Positions 8,408 through 15,772 of a stretch of 38,732 nucleotides of DNA are shown piece by piece (position 1 is the first letter of the stretch; each line of letters opens with the position of its first letter). A model generated the notes under the pieces. That model saw only the letters and a program-made list of their open reading frames with translations. It was not told the DNA's origin and did not search any database. The translations under genes and the position numbers were made by a program. Origin of the DNA: Candidatus Staskawiczbacteria bacterium RIFOXYD1_FULL_32_13 (GTDB lineage Bacteria > Patescibacteriota > Minisyncoccia > Minisyncoccales > Staskawiczbacteraceae); assembly GCA_001820485.1 (NCBI GenBank), contig MHPU01000020.1, positions 11,589-50,320 on the forward strand. Reading direction: 5' to 3'.

Positions 8408-8436
8408 TTGACAATCCAAAATTTTTAGAGTAAATT
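8408..8436 (+). promoter_or_regulatory. Sigma70-type promoter of the 8482 gene
   Basis: TTGACA (8408-8413), 17-bp spacer, TAAATT (8431-8436). The leader of about 40 nt carries GGAGG at 8470-8474. Confidence 0.7.
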
Positions 8437-8481
8437 AAATTTGGTTTCGAAATTTAAGCAGACCTATTCGGAGGAAGTAGT

Positions 8482-9024
8482 ATGTTTCGCAAAATGCTTA
8501 TCATCGTTTTGGCACTTTGTTGTTTTGGCACAGGATTTAGGCTCTTTTCACATTTTTGTTCTTATGTGAGGTCAAAAGAACCTGCAACTTGGGAATTGGA
8601 ATTACCAACATTTGCAGGCAGGATCATTCCGCCAGAAAAGGTCGAAGAAGGAACCTTTGCCATCACAGTGGATTTTAGTGAAATCGGACACTGGGGTAAA
8701 GATGGCATTCTTACATGGGAACCTTTATTGAGAAGAAGTAAGATGGAGGGTATCAAAATCATCGCTTGGAGATCAGACCCTCAAACACCAGGTGCTTTTC
8801 AAAAAGCGGAGAAGTTCTTCCCTCAACCCCAGCACTGGAACTGGATGTTTTCATCTGGGAGGGCCAGCCAATCCGAAACACTAGGGCAAATAAATATCAC
8901 CCCGCAGGTTTCTATGTCGTGTTGCTTGGCGACTCTAGTGATATTTATTGTCACATTAGTCAGCTCACTGGTTTGTTTCCTTTGGCTAAAAAAGAAAACT
9001 GCCAGATGGTATCAACCCAAGTGA
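8482..9024 (+). CDS. GC-richer orphan gene, protein with two membrane segments
   Basis: 180 residues, not recognised. Residues about 5-22 (MLIIVLALCCFGTGFRLF) are a signal-anchor; a central soluble part (about 30-140) has WELELPTFAGRIIPPEKV and HWNWMFSSGR; residues about 143-170 (CCLATLVIFIVTLVSSLVCF) form a second membrane helix with a basic tail LKKKTARWYQPK. With both ends anchored the middle part would face outward. It has a strong promoter, GGAGG eight bases before the ATG, and a terminator, so it is an isolated unit. GC content is clearly above that of the neighbouring genes. An overlapping open frame in the 3' half (8766-9029) is probably a shadow because the hydrophobic C-terminus belongs to this frame. 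Confidence 0.65.
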   Translation: MFRKMLIIVLALCCFGTGFRLFSHFCSYVRSKEPATWELELPTFAGRIIPPEKVEEGTFAITVDFSEIGHWGKDGILTWEPLLRRSKMEGIKIIAWRSDPQTPGAFQKAEKFFPQPQHWNWMFSSGRASQSETLGQINITPQVSMSCCLATLVIFIVTLVSSLVCFLWLKKKTARWYQPK

Positions 9025-9052
9025 GATAGATCCACGCTACACATACCATATT

Positions 9053-9082
9053 ACCGCATGGTTCGCCCTGCGGTCTTTTTTT
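9053..9082 (+). terminator. Terminator of the 8482 gene
   Basis: ACCGCA / TGCGGT stem with a GC-rich loop, then CTTTTTTT. Confidence 0.8.
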
Positions 9083-9084
9083 AC

Positions 9085-9121
9085 AAAAAAAATCCGCTGG
9101 TTTTTTACCAACGGAATTTTT
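9085..9121 (-). terminator. Terminator of nusA
   Basis: TCCGCTGGT / ACCAACGGA stem (one mismatch) with T6 loop and A-rich plus-strand flank, giving a T-run on the minus strand downstream of nusA. Confidence 0.65.
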
Positions 9122-9126
9122 GCAAT

Positions 9127-9198
9127 GTCATTCCCGCGAAAGCGGGAATCCAGAGAACGTTAATTTAACTCTGGATCCCCGATCAAGTCAGGGATGAC
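9127..9198. repeat. Palindromic element, family B, between nusA and its terminator
   Basis: 72 bp: GTCATTCCCGCGAAAGCGGG, then AATCCAGAG, ending CTCTGGATCCCC ... GGGATGAC. It begins eight bases past the nusA stop, so it would fold as two hairpins in the 3' UTR. Confidence 0.9.
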
Positions 9199-9206
9199 AA
9201 GTGAAA

Positions 9207-10475
9207 TTATTTTGCTTCTTCCGGCTCTTCGCCCTTCTTCTTTTTGGATTTTTTAACTTTTTTTTCTTTTACTGGCTTATCTTCTTTTACTTCTTCTATT
9301 TTTTCCTCATTTTCTTCCTCTTTTAGAGCAGGTTTAATATCTATTTTCCAACCTGTTAAATTAGCAGCTAATCTTACGTTTCTACCATCTTTACCAATTG
9401 CTAAAGATAATTGATCTTCTGGCACAAAAACTGTAGCTGTATTTTTGTCTTCCACTTTTACACTACTAACTTTAGCTGGGCTTAGGGAATTAGCAATAAA
9501 TTTTTCTGGTTTTTCAGTCCATTCTACTACATCAATTTTTTCTCCTCCTAATTCATTTATCACAGCAATAATTCTTGTTCCACGCTGACCAACACAACTT
9601 CCTATTGGATCAATACCATCTTCTGTGGAAGCTACTGCCATTTTTGTTCTAAAACCCGGTTCTCTGGCAATTGCTTTAATAACTACTGTGCCTGCTGTAA
9701 TTTCTGGAACTTCTAATTCAAAAAGCCTTGAAACCAATTTTGGATAAACACGAGAAAGTAACACAATAGAACCCTTTGAAGTATCTTCAACTTTTAAAAT
9801 ATAACATTTTACTCTTTGTCCTGGTTTGTAATATTCTCCAGGAATTTGCTCTTCTCTGTTTAAAAGACCTAAAGTTTTACCAATATCAACATAAATAGTA
9901 GAGCCTTCAATCCTTTGAACTAGTCCAGATACAATTTCCCCTTCTTTAGATTTAAATTCATTTGCAATAGTTTCTTTTTCTGCTTCTCTAATTTTCTGCA
10001 AAATAACTTGTTTTGCAGTTTGAGCTGCAATTCTACCATAATCCTCTTGAGGCTTTAAAGGAATTTCAATTTCTTCTCCAGCCTTTATACTAGGATAATC
10101 TTTTTTAGCATCTTCAATCATTATGTGTTTTTCTGGATTAAAAATAACTTTTTTTGGTTCTTCTAATGCGCCATCTTCTGTGGTTTTTTGAATTCTATCA
10201 AAATCTTCGTGAGGAATAATCTTTTTTTCTTTTAATTCTTCAATTTCTTCTTCTGTATAAAGCATTGAATCATCTACTACAAGCTTTATTTGCCAAAATT
10301 TTGAATCACCTGAGACTGGGTCGAATTTTGTTTTAATTTTTTGTCCTTTTTCTCCATAATCTTTTTTATAAGCAGTTGCCAAAGCAGCTTCTATTGTTTC
10401 AATAATTTTTTCTGGTGTAATTCCTCTTGCTTCTGCAATTTGAGCTAATGCTCTATGAAATGATTTTATATCCAC
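9207..10475 (-). CDS. nusA: Transcription termination/antitermination factor NusA
   Basis: Binds RNA polymerase and nascent RNA and tunes pausing, termination and antitermination. I place the start at the GTG at 10475, because residues from VDIKSFHRALAQIAEARGI align with the NusA N-terminal domain; the extra ten codons upstream are read from the AT-rich repeat. 422 residues: N-terminal polymerase-binding domain (to about 125), S1 domain (EGEIVSGLVQRIEGSTIYVDIG), KH1 (DPIGSCVGQRGTRI) and KH2 (LSLAIGKDGRNVRLAANLTG), then a tail of Lys and Glu (EEKIEEVKEDKPVKEKK). The repeated acidic C-terminal domains of E. coli NusA are absent, as in many bacteria. The leader holds a hairpin with a T-run that could attenuate its own synthesis. 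Confidence 0.95.
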   Translation of the reverse strand: MDIKSFHRALAQIAEARGITPEKIIETIEAALATAYKKDYGEKGQKIKTKFDPVSGDSKFWQIKLVVDDSMLYTEEEIEELKEKKIIPHEDFDRIQKTTEDGALEEPKKVIFNPEKHIMIEDAKKDYPSIKAGEEIEIPLKPQEDYGRIAAQTAKQVILQKIREAEKETIANEFKSKEGEIVSGLVQRIEGSTIYVDIGKTLGLLNREEQIPGEYYKPGQRVKCYILKVEDTSKGSIVLLSRVYPKLVSRLFELEVPEITAGTVVIKAIAREPGFRTKMAVASTEDGIDPIGSCVGQRGTRIIAVINELGGEKIDVVEWTEKPEKFIANSLSPAKVSSVKVEDKNTATVFVPEDQLSLAIGKDGRNVRLAANLTGWKIDIKPALKEEENEEKIEEVKEDKPVKEKKVKKSKKKKGEEPEEAK

Positions 10476-10481
10476 TGTACT

Positions 10482-10553
10482 AAAATTCCAAATTCCAAAT
10501 AACAAATTCCAAACTATTCGTTTGTGATTTGGTGCTTGTGATTTGTGATTTAT
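10482..10553. repeat. AT-rich imperfect palindrome, solo copy (family D)
   Basis: Left arm AAATTCCAAATTCCAAATAA..., right arm with GTTTGTGATTTGGTGCTTGT; the arms pair over about 30 nt with scattered mismatches. It abuts the nusA start codon and would form a long weak hairpin in the leader. Confidence 0.75.
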
Positions 10554-10564
10554 TTAAAATAAAA

Positions 10565-10582
10565 GTCCGTGGTCAAACGGAC
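10565..10582 (-). terminator. Possible attenuator in the nusA leader
   Basis: GTCCGT / ACGGAC stem with a 6-nt loop; on the minus strand it is followed by TTTTATTTT. No minus-strand gene ends here, so it would act between the nusA promoter and nusA. Confidence 0.5.
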
Positions 10583-10606
10583 AAACTTTCTTATCTTCTA
10601 TATATA

Positions 10607-10635
10607 ATGCTATCAGAAGTGGGTTTTAATGTCAA
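10607..10635 (-). promoter_or_regulatory. Candidate nusA promoter
   Basis: TTGACA (10630-10635), 17-bp spacer, TAGCAT (10607-10612) on the minus strand. It would give a leader of about 125 nt. Confidence 0.5.
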
Positions 10636-10641
10636 TATCTA

Positions 10642-10670
10642 TTGAAAATCTGTCAAATTTATGTTTAAAT
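10642..10670 (+). promoter_or_regulatory. Candidate tRNA-Leu promoter
   Basis: TTGAAA (10642-10647), 17-bp spacer, TTAAAT (10665-10670), predicting a start about five bases before the tRNA. Confidence 0.55.
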
Positions 10671-10681
10671 TAAAAAAATAA

Positions 10682-10765
10682 GCCACGGTGATGAAATTGG
10701 CAAACATTCGGCACTCAAAATGCCGCGAGCGCAAGCTCTTGTGGGTTCAAGTCCCACCCGTGGCA
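10682..10765 (+). tRNA. tRNA-Leu(CAA)
   Basis: Acceptor stem GCCACGG / CCGTGGC with discriminator A; anticodon arm CGGCA-CTCAAAA-TGCCG with anticodon CAA (reads UUG); long variable arm CGAGCGCAAGCTCTT typical of class II tRNAs; T arm GTGGG-TTCAAGT-CCCAC. CCA is not encoded (the next bases are CATG), so 3' end maturation needs RNase Z-type cleavage and CCA addition. There is no intron in the anticodon loop. The next gene's ATG begins one base after the discriminator. Confidence 0.95.
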
Positions 10766-10766
10766 C

Positions 10767-11387
10767 ATGAGAGGGTATTTTCGTAAAACAATTCTTAATA
10801 AAGACAAGGGATTACAAGCTTATGTTATTGGTCTCGCACTCGGCGATGGTAATTTATCTAATCCAAACGGCAAAGCTACAAGATTAAGAATAACCTGCGA
10901 CAAAAAATATCCTTTTTTGATTACAAAAATTTGTAAAGCATTAGAAAAACTGTTTCCAGAAAATAAAGTTTCTATCGTAGACAGAGATAAAGGGTGTGTT
11001 GATATAAGTATTTATTCAAATCATTTTGAAAAATTGCTAGGATGGAAAGCAAAAAACGGTTCAAAATTTGTCCAAAAAGTTAACGTACCAAATTGGATTA
11101 AAGAAAATAATAACTATAAAATAAATTGTTTACGAGGACTCATAGAAACTGATGGTTCAATTTATAACGATAGAGGCTATACAATGATGATTTTTACTTC
11201 AGTAATACCCGCGCTTGCAAAAGATTTTTATGATATGATTTTATCTCTTGAATTTAATCCTCATCTGTATTTAATAAAAAGAGGTAAAACTGCGGAATAT
11301 AAATATAGCCAGCAAGATGTTTATCATATTCGGCTTTCAAAAAATGTTTCTAAATTTTTAGAACTAGTAAAACCAGAAAAAATATAA
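10767..11387 (+). CDS. LAGLIDADG homing-endonuclease-like protein abutting tRNA-Leu
   Basis: 206 residues with two LAGLIDADG helices: VIGLALGDG (residues 20-28, catalytic D27) and CLRGLIETDG (121-130, catalytic D129). Two motifs in one chain indicate a single-chain, pseudo-symmetric endonuclease or an RNA maturase derivative. The segments after each motif (RLRITCDKKYPF, FTSVIPALAKDF) fit the beta-sheet DNA-binding saddle. No intron or intein surrounds it. The ATG is one base past the mature 3' end of tRNA-Leu and there is no Shine-Dalgarno, so the mRNA is presumably made by reading through the tRNA and released by 3' processing, which would leave a nearly leaderless message. A terminator follows at 11391-11424. 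Family solid; target unknown. Confidence 0.85.
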   Translation: MRGYFRKTILNKDKGLQAYVIGLALGDGNLSNPNGKATRLRITCDKKYPFLITKICKALEKLFPENKVSIVDRDKGCVDISIYSNHFEKLLGWKAKNGSKFVQKVNVPNWIKENNNYKINCLRGLIETDGSIYNDRGYTMMIFTSVIPALAKDFYDMILSLEFNPHLYLIKRGKTAEYKYSQQDVYHIRLSKNVSKFLELVKPEKI

Positions 11388-11390
11388 AAT

Positions 11391-11424
11391 AAAAACGGCT
11401 TTGAGAAATTCAAGGCCGTTTTGT
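11391..11424. terminator. Bidirectional terminator
   Basis: AAAACGGCTTTGA / TTCAAGGCCGTTTT stem, T-rich on both strands, between the convergent endonuclease and metallo-hydrolase genes. Confidence 0.85.
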
Positions 11425-11431
11425 TTTATAT

Positions 11432-12178
11432 TTATAAAATATATTCTTCTAGAGGCTCTGGCAAAATTATTTTTAAACCTGTGTCGGGTATTGCTTCTTT
11501 AACTTTAGCCCTAGTTTCATTATTAAATTTTCTTTTAAAGTGAGCTAACGCCAAACATTTTACATTTTGTCTTTTTGCCATTTCAAAAATATCAACTGCT
11601 GCAACATGTCCTTTTATTCTTTCGTCAAACATATAACATTCGTGCATTAAAATATCTGCATCTTTATATAATTTTTCTGGATTTTCATCAAAAGGTCCAT
11701 CCCCACTATAACAAACAATATTTCTACCATTATCAATTCTTATAGCTAAATTATAGGCAGTATGCAAGGTTTTTGCAAAACTTAATTTTAATTCATTAAA
11801 CTGAACACTTTCCCCATCTTTTGCAATCACAAAATTAACTTTGAATCCATAACTATCTATTCCAAAATATGAATGCTGACATAATCTTTCAATATCTACT
11901 TTAAGTTGCTCTGAGCAAATTATAGTTAATTCTTTTTTTCTATCTTCTTCCAACATTCTACCTAAAAGATTTGGCACTCCAAATAAATGATCTGAATGCC
12001 TATGAGTTATATACAAAACATCAATTAAAGAATGGTCTTTGGTATATTTCCATAACTGTCTTACGGCCGAATCTCCACAATCAAGCATTATGGCGGTTTT
12101 TTCTGACAAAACTAAATGCGAATGATTGGGGTATCTTTCGTCAAACGCTTCGCCTACTCCCAAAAATATTATTTTCAT
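11432..12178 (-). CDS. Metallo-beta-lactamase-fold hydrolase, RNase Z-like
   Basis: 248 residues with the metal-binding motif HRHSDH at 59-64 (HxHxDH), a further ligand pair in LHTAYNL and YSGDGPF, and ALAHF near the C-terminus. The overall order (MKIIFLGVGEAF..., LDCGD, HxHxDH, SGD, HEC, HF) is that of the RNase Z/phosphodiesterase branch of the superfamily. RNase Z trims tRNA 3' ends, which the neighbouring CCA-less tRNA-Leu needs, but the RNase Z exosite arm is not obvious, so another phosphodiesterase activity is possible. It is the last gene of a minus-strand run (glyA, PH protein, PAP2, this gene) with 11 bp or less between genes. No Shine-Dalgarno. Confidence 0.8.
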   Translation of the reverse strand: MKIIFLGVGEAFDERYPNHSHLVLSEKTAIMLDCGDSAVRQLWKYTKDHSLIDVLYITHRHSDHLFGVPNLLGRMLEEDRKKELTIICSEQLKVDIERLCQHSYFGIDSYGFKVNFVIAKDGESVQFNELKLSFAKTLHTAYNLAIRIDNGRNIVCYSGDGPFDENPEKLYKDADILMHECYMFDERIKGHVAAVDIFEMAKRQNVKCLALAHFKRKFNNETRAKVKEAIPDTGLKIILPEPLEEYIL

Positions 12179-12189
12179 ATTTCTGATAC

Positions 12190-12732
12190 TTAATTATTAT
12201 AATTTTTTATTATTTTGTGCGCATGTTTCCTAAATAATATATTTAAAGTAAAGCCCATTATAACCCCGATTACAGCTCCAGCTAAAATATCACTTGGCCA
12301 ATGTATTCCTACAAAAACGCGAGAAAACACAATTAATAAACTAAAAATATAAAAAGCAATTCCTAGTTTTTTATGATAAAAATAAATTATTGTAGAAAGC
12401 GCAAAATAAAAACAAGCATGGCCCGAAGGGAATGAAGCTTCAAGAGAATTATAATTTATTAATTGATTTACTTGATGATTTACAAAAGGTCTTGGCCTAA
12501 ACCAAATTTTCCTAATAATTTCAGCTACAACAAATCTTGTAACCACAGCTGCAATTACAGCTTCTAAACCCATCTTCCAATATTTTTTAAAGTTATAAAT
12601 TAAAATCATTACTAAAAAAACAGCTAAAATATATTCAGAATTTTCTGCCACAAAAATAGCTAGCGTGTCTAGCCATGCATATTTTCCCGCCAGTCCATTT
12701 ATTAAATTAAATAAATATAAATCTAAGTTCAT
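12190..12732 (-). CDS. PAP2-family phosphatase, probably undecaprenyl-diphosphatase
   Basis: 180 residues, about five membrane helices. The three PAP2 catalytic motifs are present in order: KIWFRPRP (KX6RP form), FPSGH and SRVFVGIHWPSD (SRX5HX3D). Enzymes of this type dephosphorylate lipid pyrophosphates at the outer face of the membrane; small bacterial members such as BcrC recycle the undecaprenyl carrier used in peptidoglycan synthesis. Substrate is inferred from size and motifs. The ATG directly follows the stop of the upstream PH-domain gene with no gap, suggesting translational coupling. No Shine-Dalgarno. Confidence 0.88.
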   Translation of the reverse strand: MNLDLYLFNLINGLAGKYAWLDTLAIFVAENSEYILAVFLVMILIYNFKKYWKMGLEAVIAAVVTRFVVAEIIRKIWFRPRPFVNHQVNQLINYNSLEASFPSGHACFYFALSTIIYFYHKKLGIAFYIFSLLIVFSRVFVGIHWPSDILAGAVIGVIMGFTLNILFRKHAHKIIKNYNN

Positions 12733-13317
12733 TTATTTTATGTAGTATTGCCATGGCACGTGTTCCATAGAAGCTCCCGCGAGCTTTCTCCTTTCTTCTA
12801 TAATATTTCTTATTTTTCTAGGATTATCTACCTGTACTATCTTGCGCAATTTAAAACTATCTTTATCTAACTCTTCTAAAATTCTCAACGATCCAACATT
12901 AAATTTTTTATAGTATACTGGCATATCCGTACTTATACCAATTATGTTTTTGTAAAAAATATCTTTATTATTATCATTCATTGATGGGCTAAAAGACCCC
13001 CTTTTAAAACTTATTCTATCTTTTTTCAAATAATATTCCGTATTAAATATTGTTTGTATTTTTATCATAGTCAAAATAGTATTTAAAATTAAAACACAAC
13101 CTATCACACGTATTACTAAATCAAAACTGAGAACTCCTGACGTTGGCAAAAAAATATCAAATGGTTTAAGCATAAAATGTGCACCAATGTATCCAAAAAC
13201 AAGAACCGCAATACTAACAAGTATTTCACTAATAAATGCCAATGGGGCATCTATCCAAAAAATAATTTTTGGTTTTAATATAATTATGTCACCCGAAATA
13301 GTTGTATGATTTTTCAT
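12733..13317 (-). CDS. Membrane protein with bacterial PH-like domain
   Basis: 194 residues. Two hydrophobic segments (about 24-50, FISEILVSIAVLVFGYIGAH, and about 65-88) are followed by a soluble domain beginning TEYYLKKDRISFKRGSF, with the strand pattern and the NVGSLRI ... RKIVQVDNPRKIRNIIEER ending typical of the YdbS-like bPH2 family. These proteins are widespread membrane proteins of unclear function. Lies 4 bp from glyA and abuts the PAP2 gene, so it is probably part of one transcript with them. Domain call moderately sure; role unknown. Confidence 0.7.
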   Translation of the reverse strand: MKNHTTISGDIIILKPKIIFWIDAPLAFISEILVSIAVLVFGYIGAHFMLKPFDIFLPTSGVLSFDLVIRVIGCVLILNTILTMIKIQTIFNTEYYLKKDRISFKRGSFSPSMNDNNKDIFYKNIIGISTDMPVYYKKFNVGSLRILEELDKDSFKLRKIVQVDNPRKIRNIIEERRKLAGASMEHVPWQYYIK

Positions 13318-13321
13318 ATTT

Positions 13322-14650
13322 TTATTTAGGAAGAGGGAATTTTTTACAAAATTTTAAAACTTCCTGACTTATTTTTTTTAATTCTTTGTTTACTTTAATC
13401 TCTTTTCTAAAATTCCTCAAATAAATAATTCTTTCTTCTTTTTCTGTTGGAAGTTGATATTTTTTTATTTCTTCTACTGTTTTTGCAATCCAAGTGGCAA
13501 TTATTTTCATTTCTTTTTCTTTCATTCCCCTTGTTGTAATAGCTGGGGTTCCAAGCCTTACTCCACTTGGATAAAAAGGGCTTGAAGGATCTTGGGGAAT
13601 CATATTTTTGTTTACCGTAATGCCTGCAATATCTAAAGCATCACTTAAAAATACCCCGCGCCCAGCACTAATATCTGTTAAATCAATTAAAAGCATATGA
13701 TTATCTGTTCCACCAGAAACAATTTTTACTTTATTTTTTACAAGCTCTTGTCCTAAAACTTTCGCATTTTTGACAATTTGCTTTCCATATTTTTTAAAAT
13801 CTGGTTTTAAAGCTTCTCCTAAAGCTACAGCAATAGCAGAAATTTGATGTTCATGCGGACCACCTTGAACTCCACCAGGGAAAATTGCTTTGTTTATTTT
13901 TTCTCCAAGCTCTGGATCTTTCTTTAAACCTTTTTCTGTTACCATTACCATGCCACCCCTTGGACCTCTTAAAGTTTTATGAGTTGTAGTAGTTACAATA
14001 TGTGCATAAGGTACTGGACTTTTATGAGCTCCTGCTATTACTAACCCTGAAATATGAGCAATATCAGCTACAAAATATGCTCCAACTTCATCTGCAATTT
14101 TTGCAAATTCCTCAAAAGGAAATTCTCTAACATACGCTGTAGCTCCGCACCACATCAATTTTGGTTTATGCTCTAAAGCTAATTTTCTAATTTCATCCAT
14201 ATCTAAATACCCATCTTTTTTCACATGATAAGGAATACTTTTATAGATTTTTGAAGTTATGTTTACTTTCCAACCATGAGAAATATGTCCTCCATCTGGT
14301 AAATTATGACCCATAATTGTATCCCCCGGCTCACAAGTAGCTAAATAAACAGCAAAATTAGCAGGACTACCAGAATATGGCTGAACATTAACAAAAGGCA
14401 CGCCAAAAGCTTTTTTAGCCCTTTCAATACATAAATTTTCAACCATATCTATAATTTGGTTTCCACCATAATATCTTTTACCAGGATAACCTTCTGCATA
14501 TTTATCTGTAAGAATTGAACCTAAAGCTTCTCTTACAGCGGGCGAGCAATGATTTTCTGAAGGAATCATTTGTAAAGAATTTTTTTGACGATCTGTTTCA
14601 AGCTCAATTAATTTTGCAATTTCTGTATCAAGTTTTTTTAATTTTGCCAT
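13322..14650 (-). CDS. glyA: Serine hydroxymethyltransferase
   Basis: PLP enzyme that converts serine and tetrahydrofolate to glycine and methylene-tetrahydrofolate. 442 residues, close to the usual length plus a short C-terminal extension. Signature blocks: SENHCSPAVREALGS, DKYAEGYPGKRYYGG, NVQPYSGSPANFAVY, VADIAHISGLV, the PLP lysine K225 in TTTTHKTLRGPRGG, and GVRLGTPAITTRGM. All catalytic positions look normal. First gene of the minus-strand run toward 11432, transcribed from the region 14651-14732 shared with the divergent coiled-coil gene. No Shine-Dalgarno is seen. Confidence 0.97.
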   Translation of the reverse strand: MAKLKKLDTEIAKLIELETDRQKNSLQMIPSENHCSPAVREALGSILTDKYAEGYPGKRYYGGNQIIDMVENLCIERAKKAFGVPFVNVQPYSGSPANFAVYLATCEPGDTIMGHNLPDGGHISHGWKVNITSKIYKSIPYHVKKDGYLDMDEIRKLALEHKPKLMWCGATAYVREFPFEEFAKIADEVGAYFVADIAHISGLVIAGAHKSPVPYAHIVTTTTHKTLRGPRGGMVMVTEKGLKKDPELGEKINKAIFPGGVQGGPHEHQISAIAVALGEALKPDFKKYGKQIVKNAKVLGQELVKNKVKIVSGGTDNHMLLIDLTDISAGRGVFLSDALDIAGITVNKNMIPQDPSSPFYPSGVRLGTPAITTRGMKEKEMKIIATWIAKTVEEIKKYQLPTEKEERIIYLRNFRKEIKVNKELKKISQEVLKFCKKFPLPK

Positions 14651-14690
14651 TTTTTTATAATATTAATTTTAGTTATTTTAGTATAACACT

Positions 14691-14718
14691 TTGCTTTTAG
14701 GAAACAATAGTTTATAAT
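14691..14718 (+). promoter_or_regulatory. Promoter of the coiled-coil gene
   Basis: TTGCTT (14691-14696), 16-bp spacer, TATAAT (14713-14718), predicting a leader of about 8 nt. Confidence 0.65.
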
Positions 14719-14732
14719 AGATAAATAAACTT

Positions 14733-15761
14733 ATGATAAATCCACAAGATGAAGCTCAAGCTAAAGAATTTCTAAAAAGAATTGAAATTATCACAATGAA
14801 AAAAGACCTCAGAAAACTGAGAGAAGCTGATGCTATAAAAGAAAAAAGTAAAATAGTTTCTGGAGGGTTCAAAAAAACCTTTGGCTTTGCTCAGGACGGG
14901 TCTACTCCAAATAAAGCAGTACCGGAAGAATTGAAGGAAATAAAAGAAAAATTTGAAAGAGAAAAAATTCTTAATGAAAATTACATACAAGAAATAGAAG
15001 CAGAAAAACAATTAAAAAACTATGCAAATGAAGAAGAAAAGCAAAGAATTTTTATTTTAGAATCTCAAAAAATTGAACTAGAAAAAAAAGTAAAGGATGA
15101 AAGATTAAGACAAGAACCAGCTCTTGTAATGAAAAAAAATGATTTAAATTTAGAAAAAAAAGAAATCGAATTAAAACTTCGTGATTTAAGATCGCAAGAG
15201 GAGAAGCTTGAAGCAGAAGAAAAAGTTATATCTGAAAGAGAAAAAGCTACCAATGTTCCTTTGGAAAAAGAAACTTTAGAAAAAACTAGGCAAGATTTAG
15301 AAGCAAAAATACAAGAAATTGAAAAAAAGAGATGGGAAGTTGAGCGCGAAATATCCAAAGAAGATTCTAGTATTGAAATTGTAAATCAAGATTACAAAAA
15401 AATAATAAATGAAGAAAATGATTTAAAACAAAGAATCACAGATATTGACAAACAACTAAGACAAATATATTCTCAAATAGTGCAAAGAATTCAAGAATTA
15501 AAGAAAAAAGAAAAGGAAGATATAAAAACAGCTCAAACAGAAATAGCTAAAATAGAAACTAAAGAAAAAGAAGAAGTACAAAGAAATCAGTGGGCAAGAT
15601 CTCCATCAACTAGATATTCAGAAAAAGAATATTTAAGAACAATACCAGATAAAGTTAAAGAAAATTTAGAGAAACAAGCAGAAGCTGAAGAAGAACATAG
15701 AAGAAAATTTTTAGAGAATATAGAAACTAAAGCAAAACAAGAAGATAAAAAATATAATTAA
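14733..15761 (+). CDS. Long coiled-coil protein of unknown function
   Basis: 342 residues, almost entirely charged heptad-rich helix (Glu, Lys, Gln, Arg), with no signal peptide or membrane segment, so cytoplasmic. No enzymatic motif recognised. Residues about 44-62 (SGGFKKTFGFAQDGSTPN) are Gly/Phe-rich and break the helical pattern; the matching DNA (about 14863-14915) contains GGCTTTGCTCAGGACGGG, which resembles repeat DNA more than coiled-coil coding sequence and may be another inserted element. The C-terminus (EHRRKFLENIETKAKQEDKKYN) is basic and acidic. It precedes the DksA/TraR-like gene by 11 bp and is likely cotranscribed with it. Cytoskeletal or scaffolding roles are possible but not shown. 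Confidence 0.8.
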   Translation: MINPQDEAQAKEFLKRIEIITMKKDLRKLREADAIKEKSKIVSGGFKKTFGFAQDGSTPNKAVPEELKEIKEKFEREKILNENYIQEIEAEKQLKNYANEEEKQRIFILESQKIELEKKVKDERLRQEPALVMKKNDLNLEKKEIELKLRDLRSQEEKLEAEEKVISEREKATNVPLEKETLEKTRQDLEAKIQEIEKKRWEVEREISKEDSSIEIVNQDYKKIINEENDLKQRITDIDKQLRQIYSQIVQRIQELKKKEKEDIKTAQTEIAKIETKEKEEVQRNQWARSPSTRYSEKEYLRTIPDKVKENLEKQAEAEEEHRRKFLENIETKAKQEDKKYN

Positions 15762-15772
15762 TCAAAAAATTT

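Noticed and set aside
8766-9029. Frameshift in the 8482 gene, because another frame is open over its 3' half
   Set aside because: The 8482 frame keeps a plausible membrane helix and basic tail to its stop, while the other frame shows no recognisable feature.
10682-10765. tRNA containing an intron that encodes the LAGLIDADG protein
   Set aside because: The tRNA folds completely without interruption; the gene lies after its 3' end.
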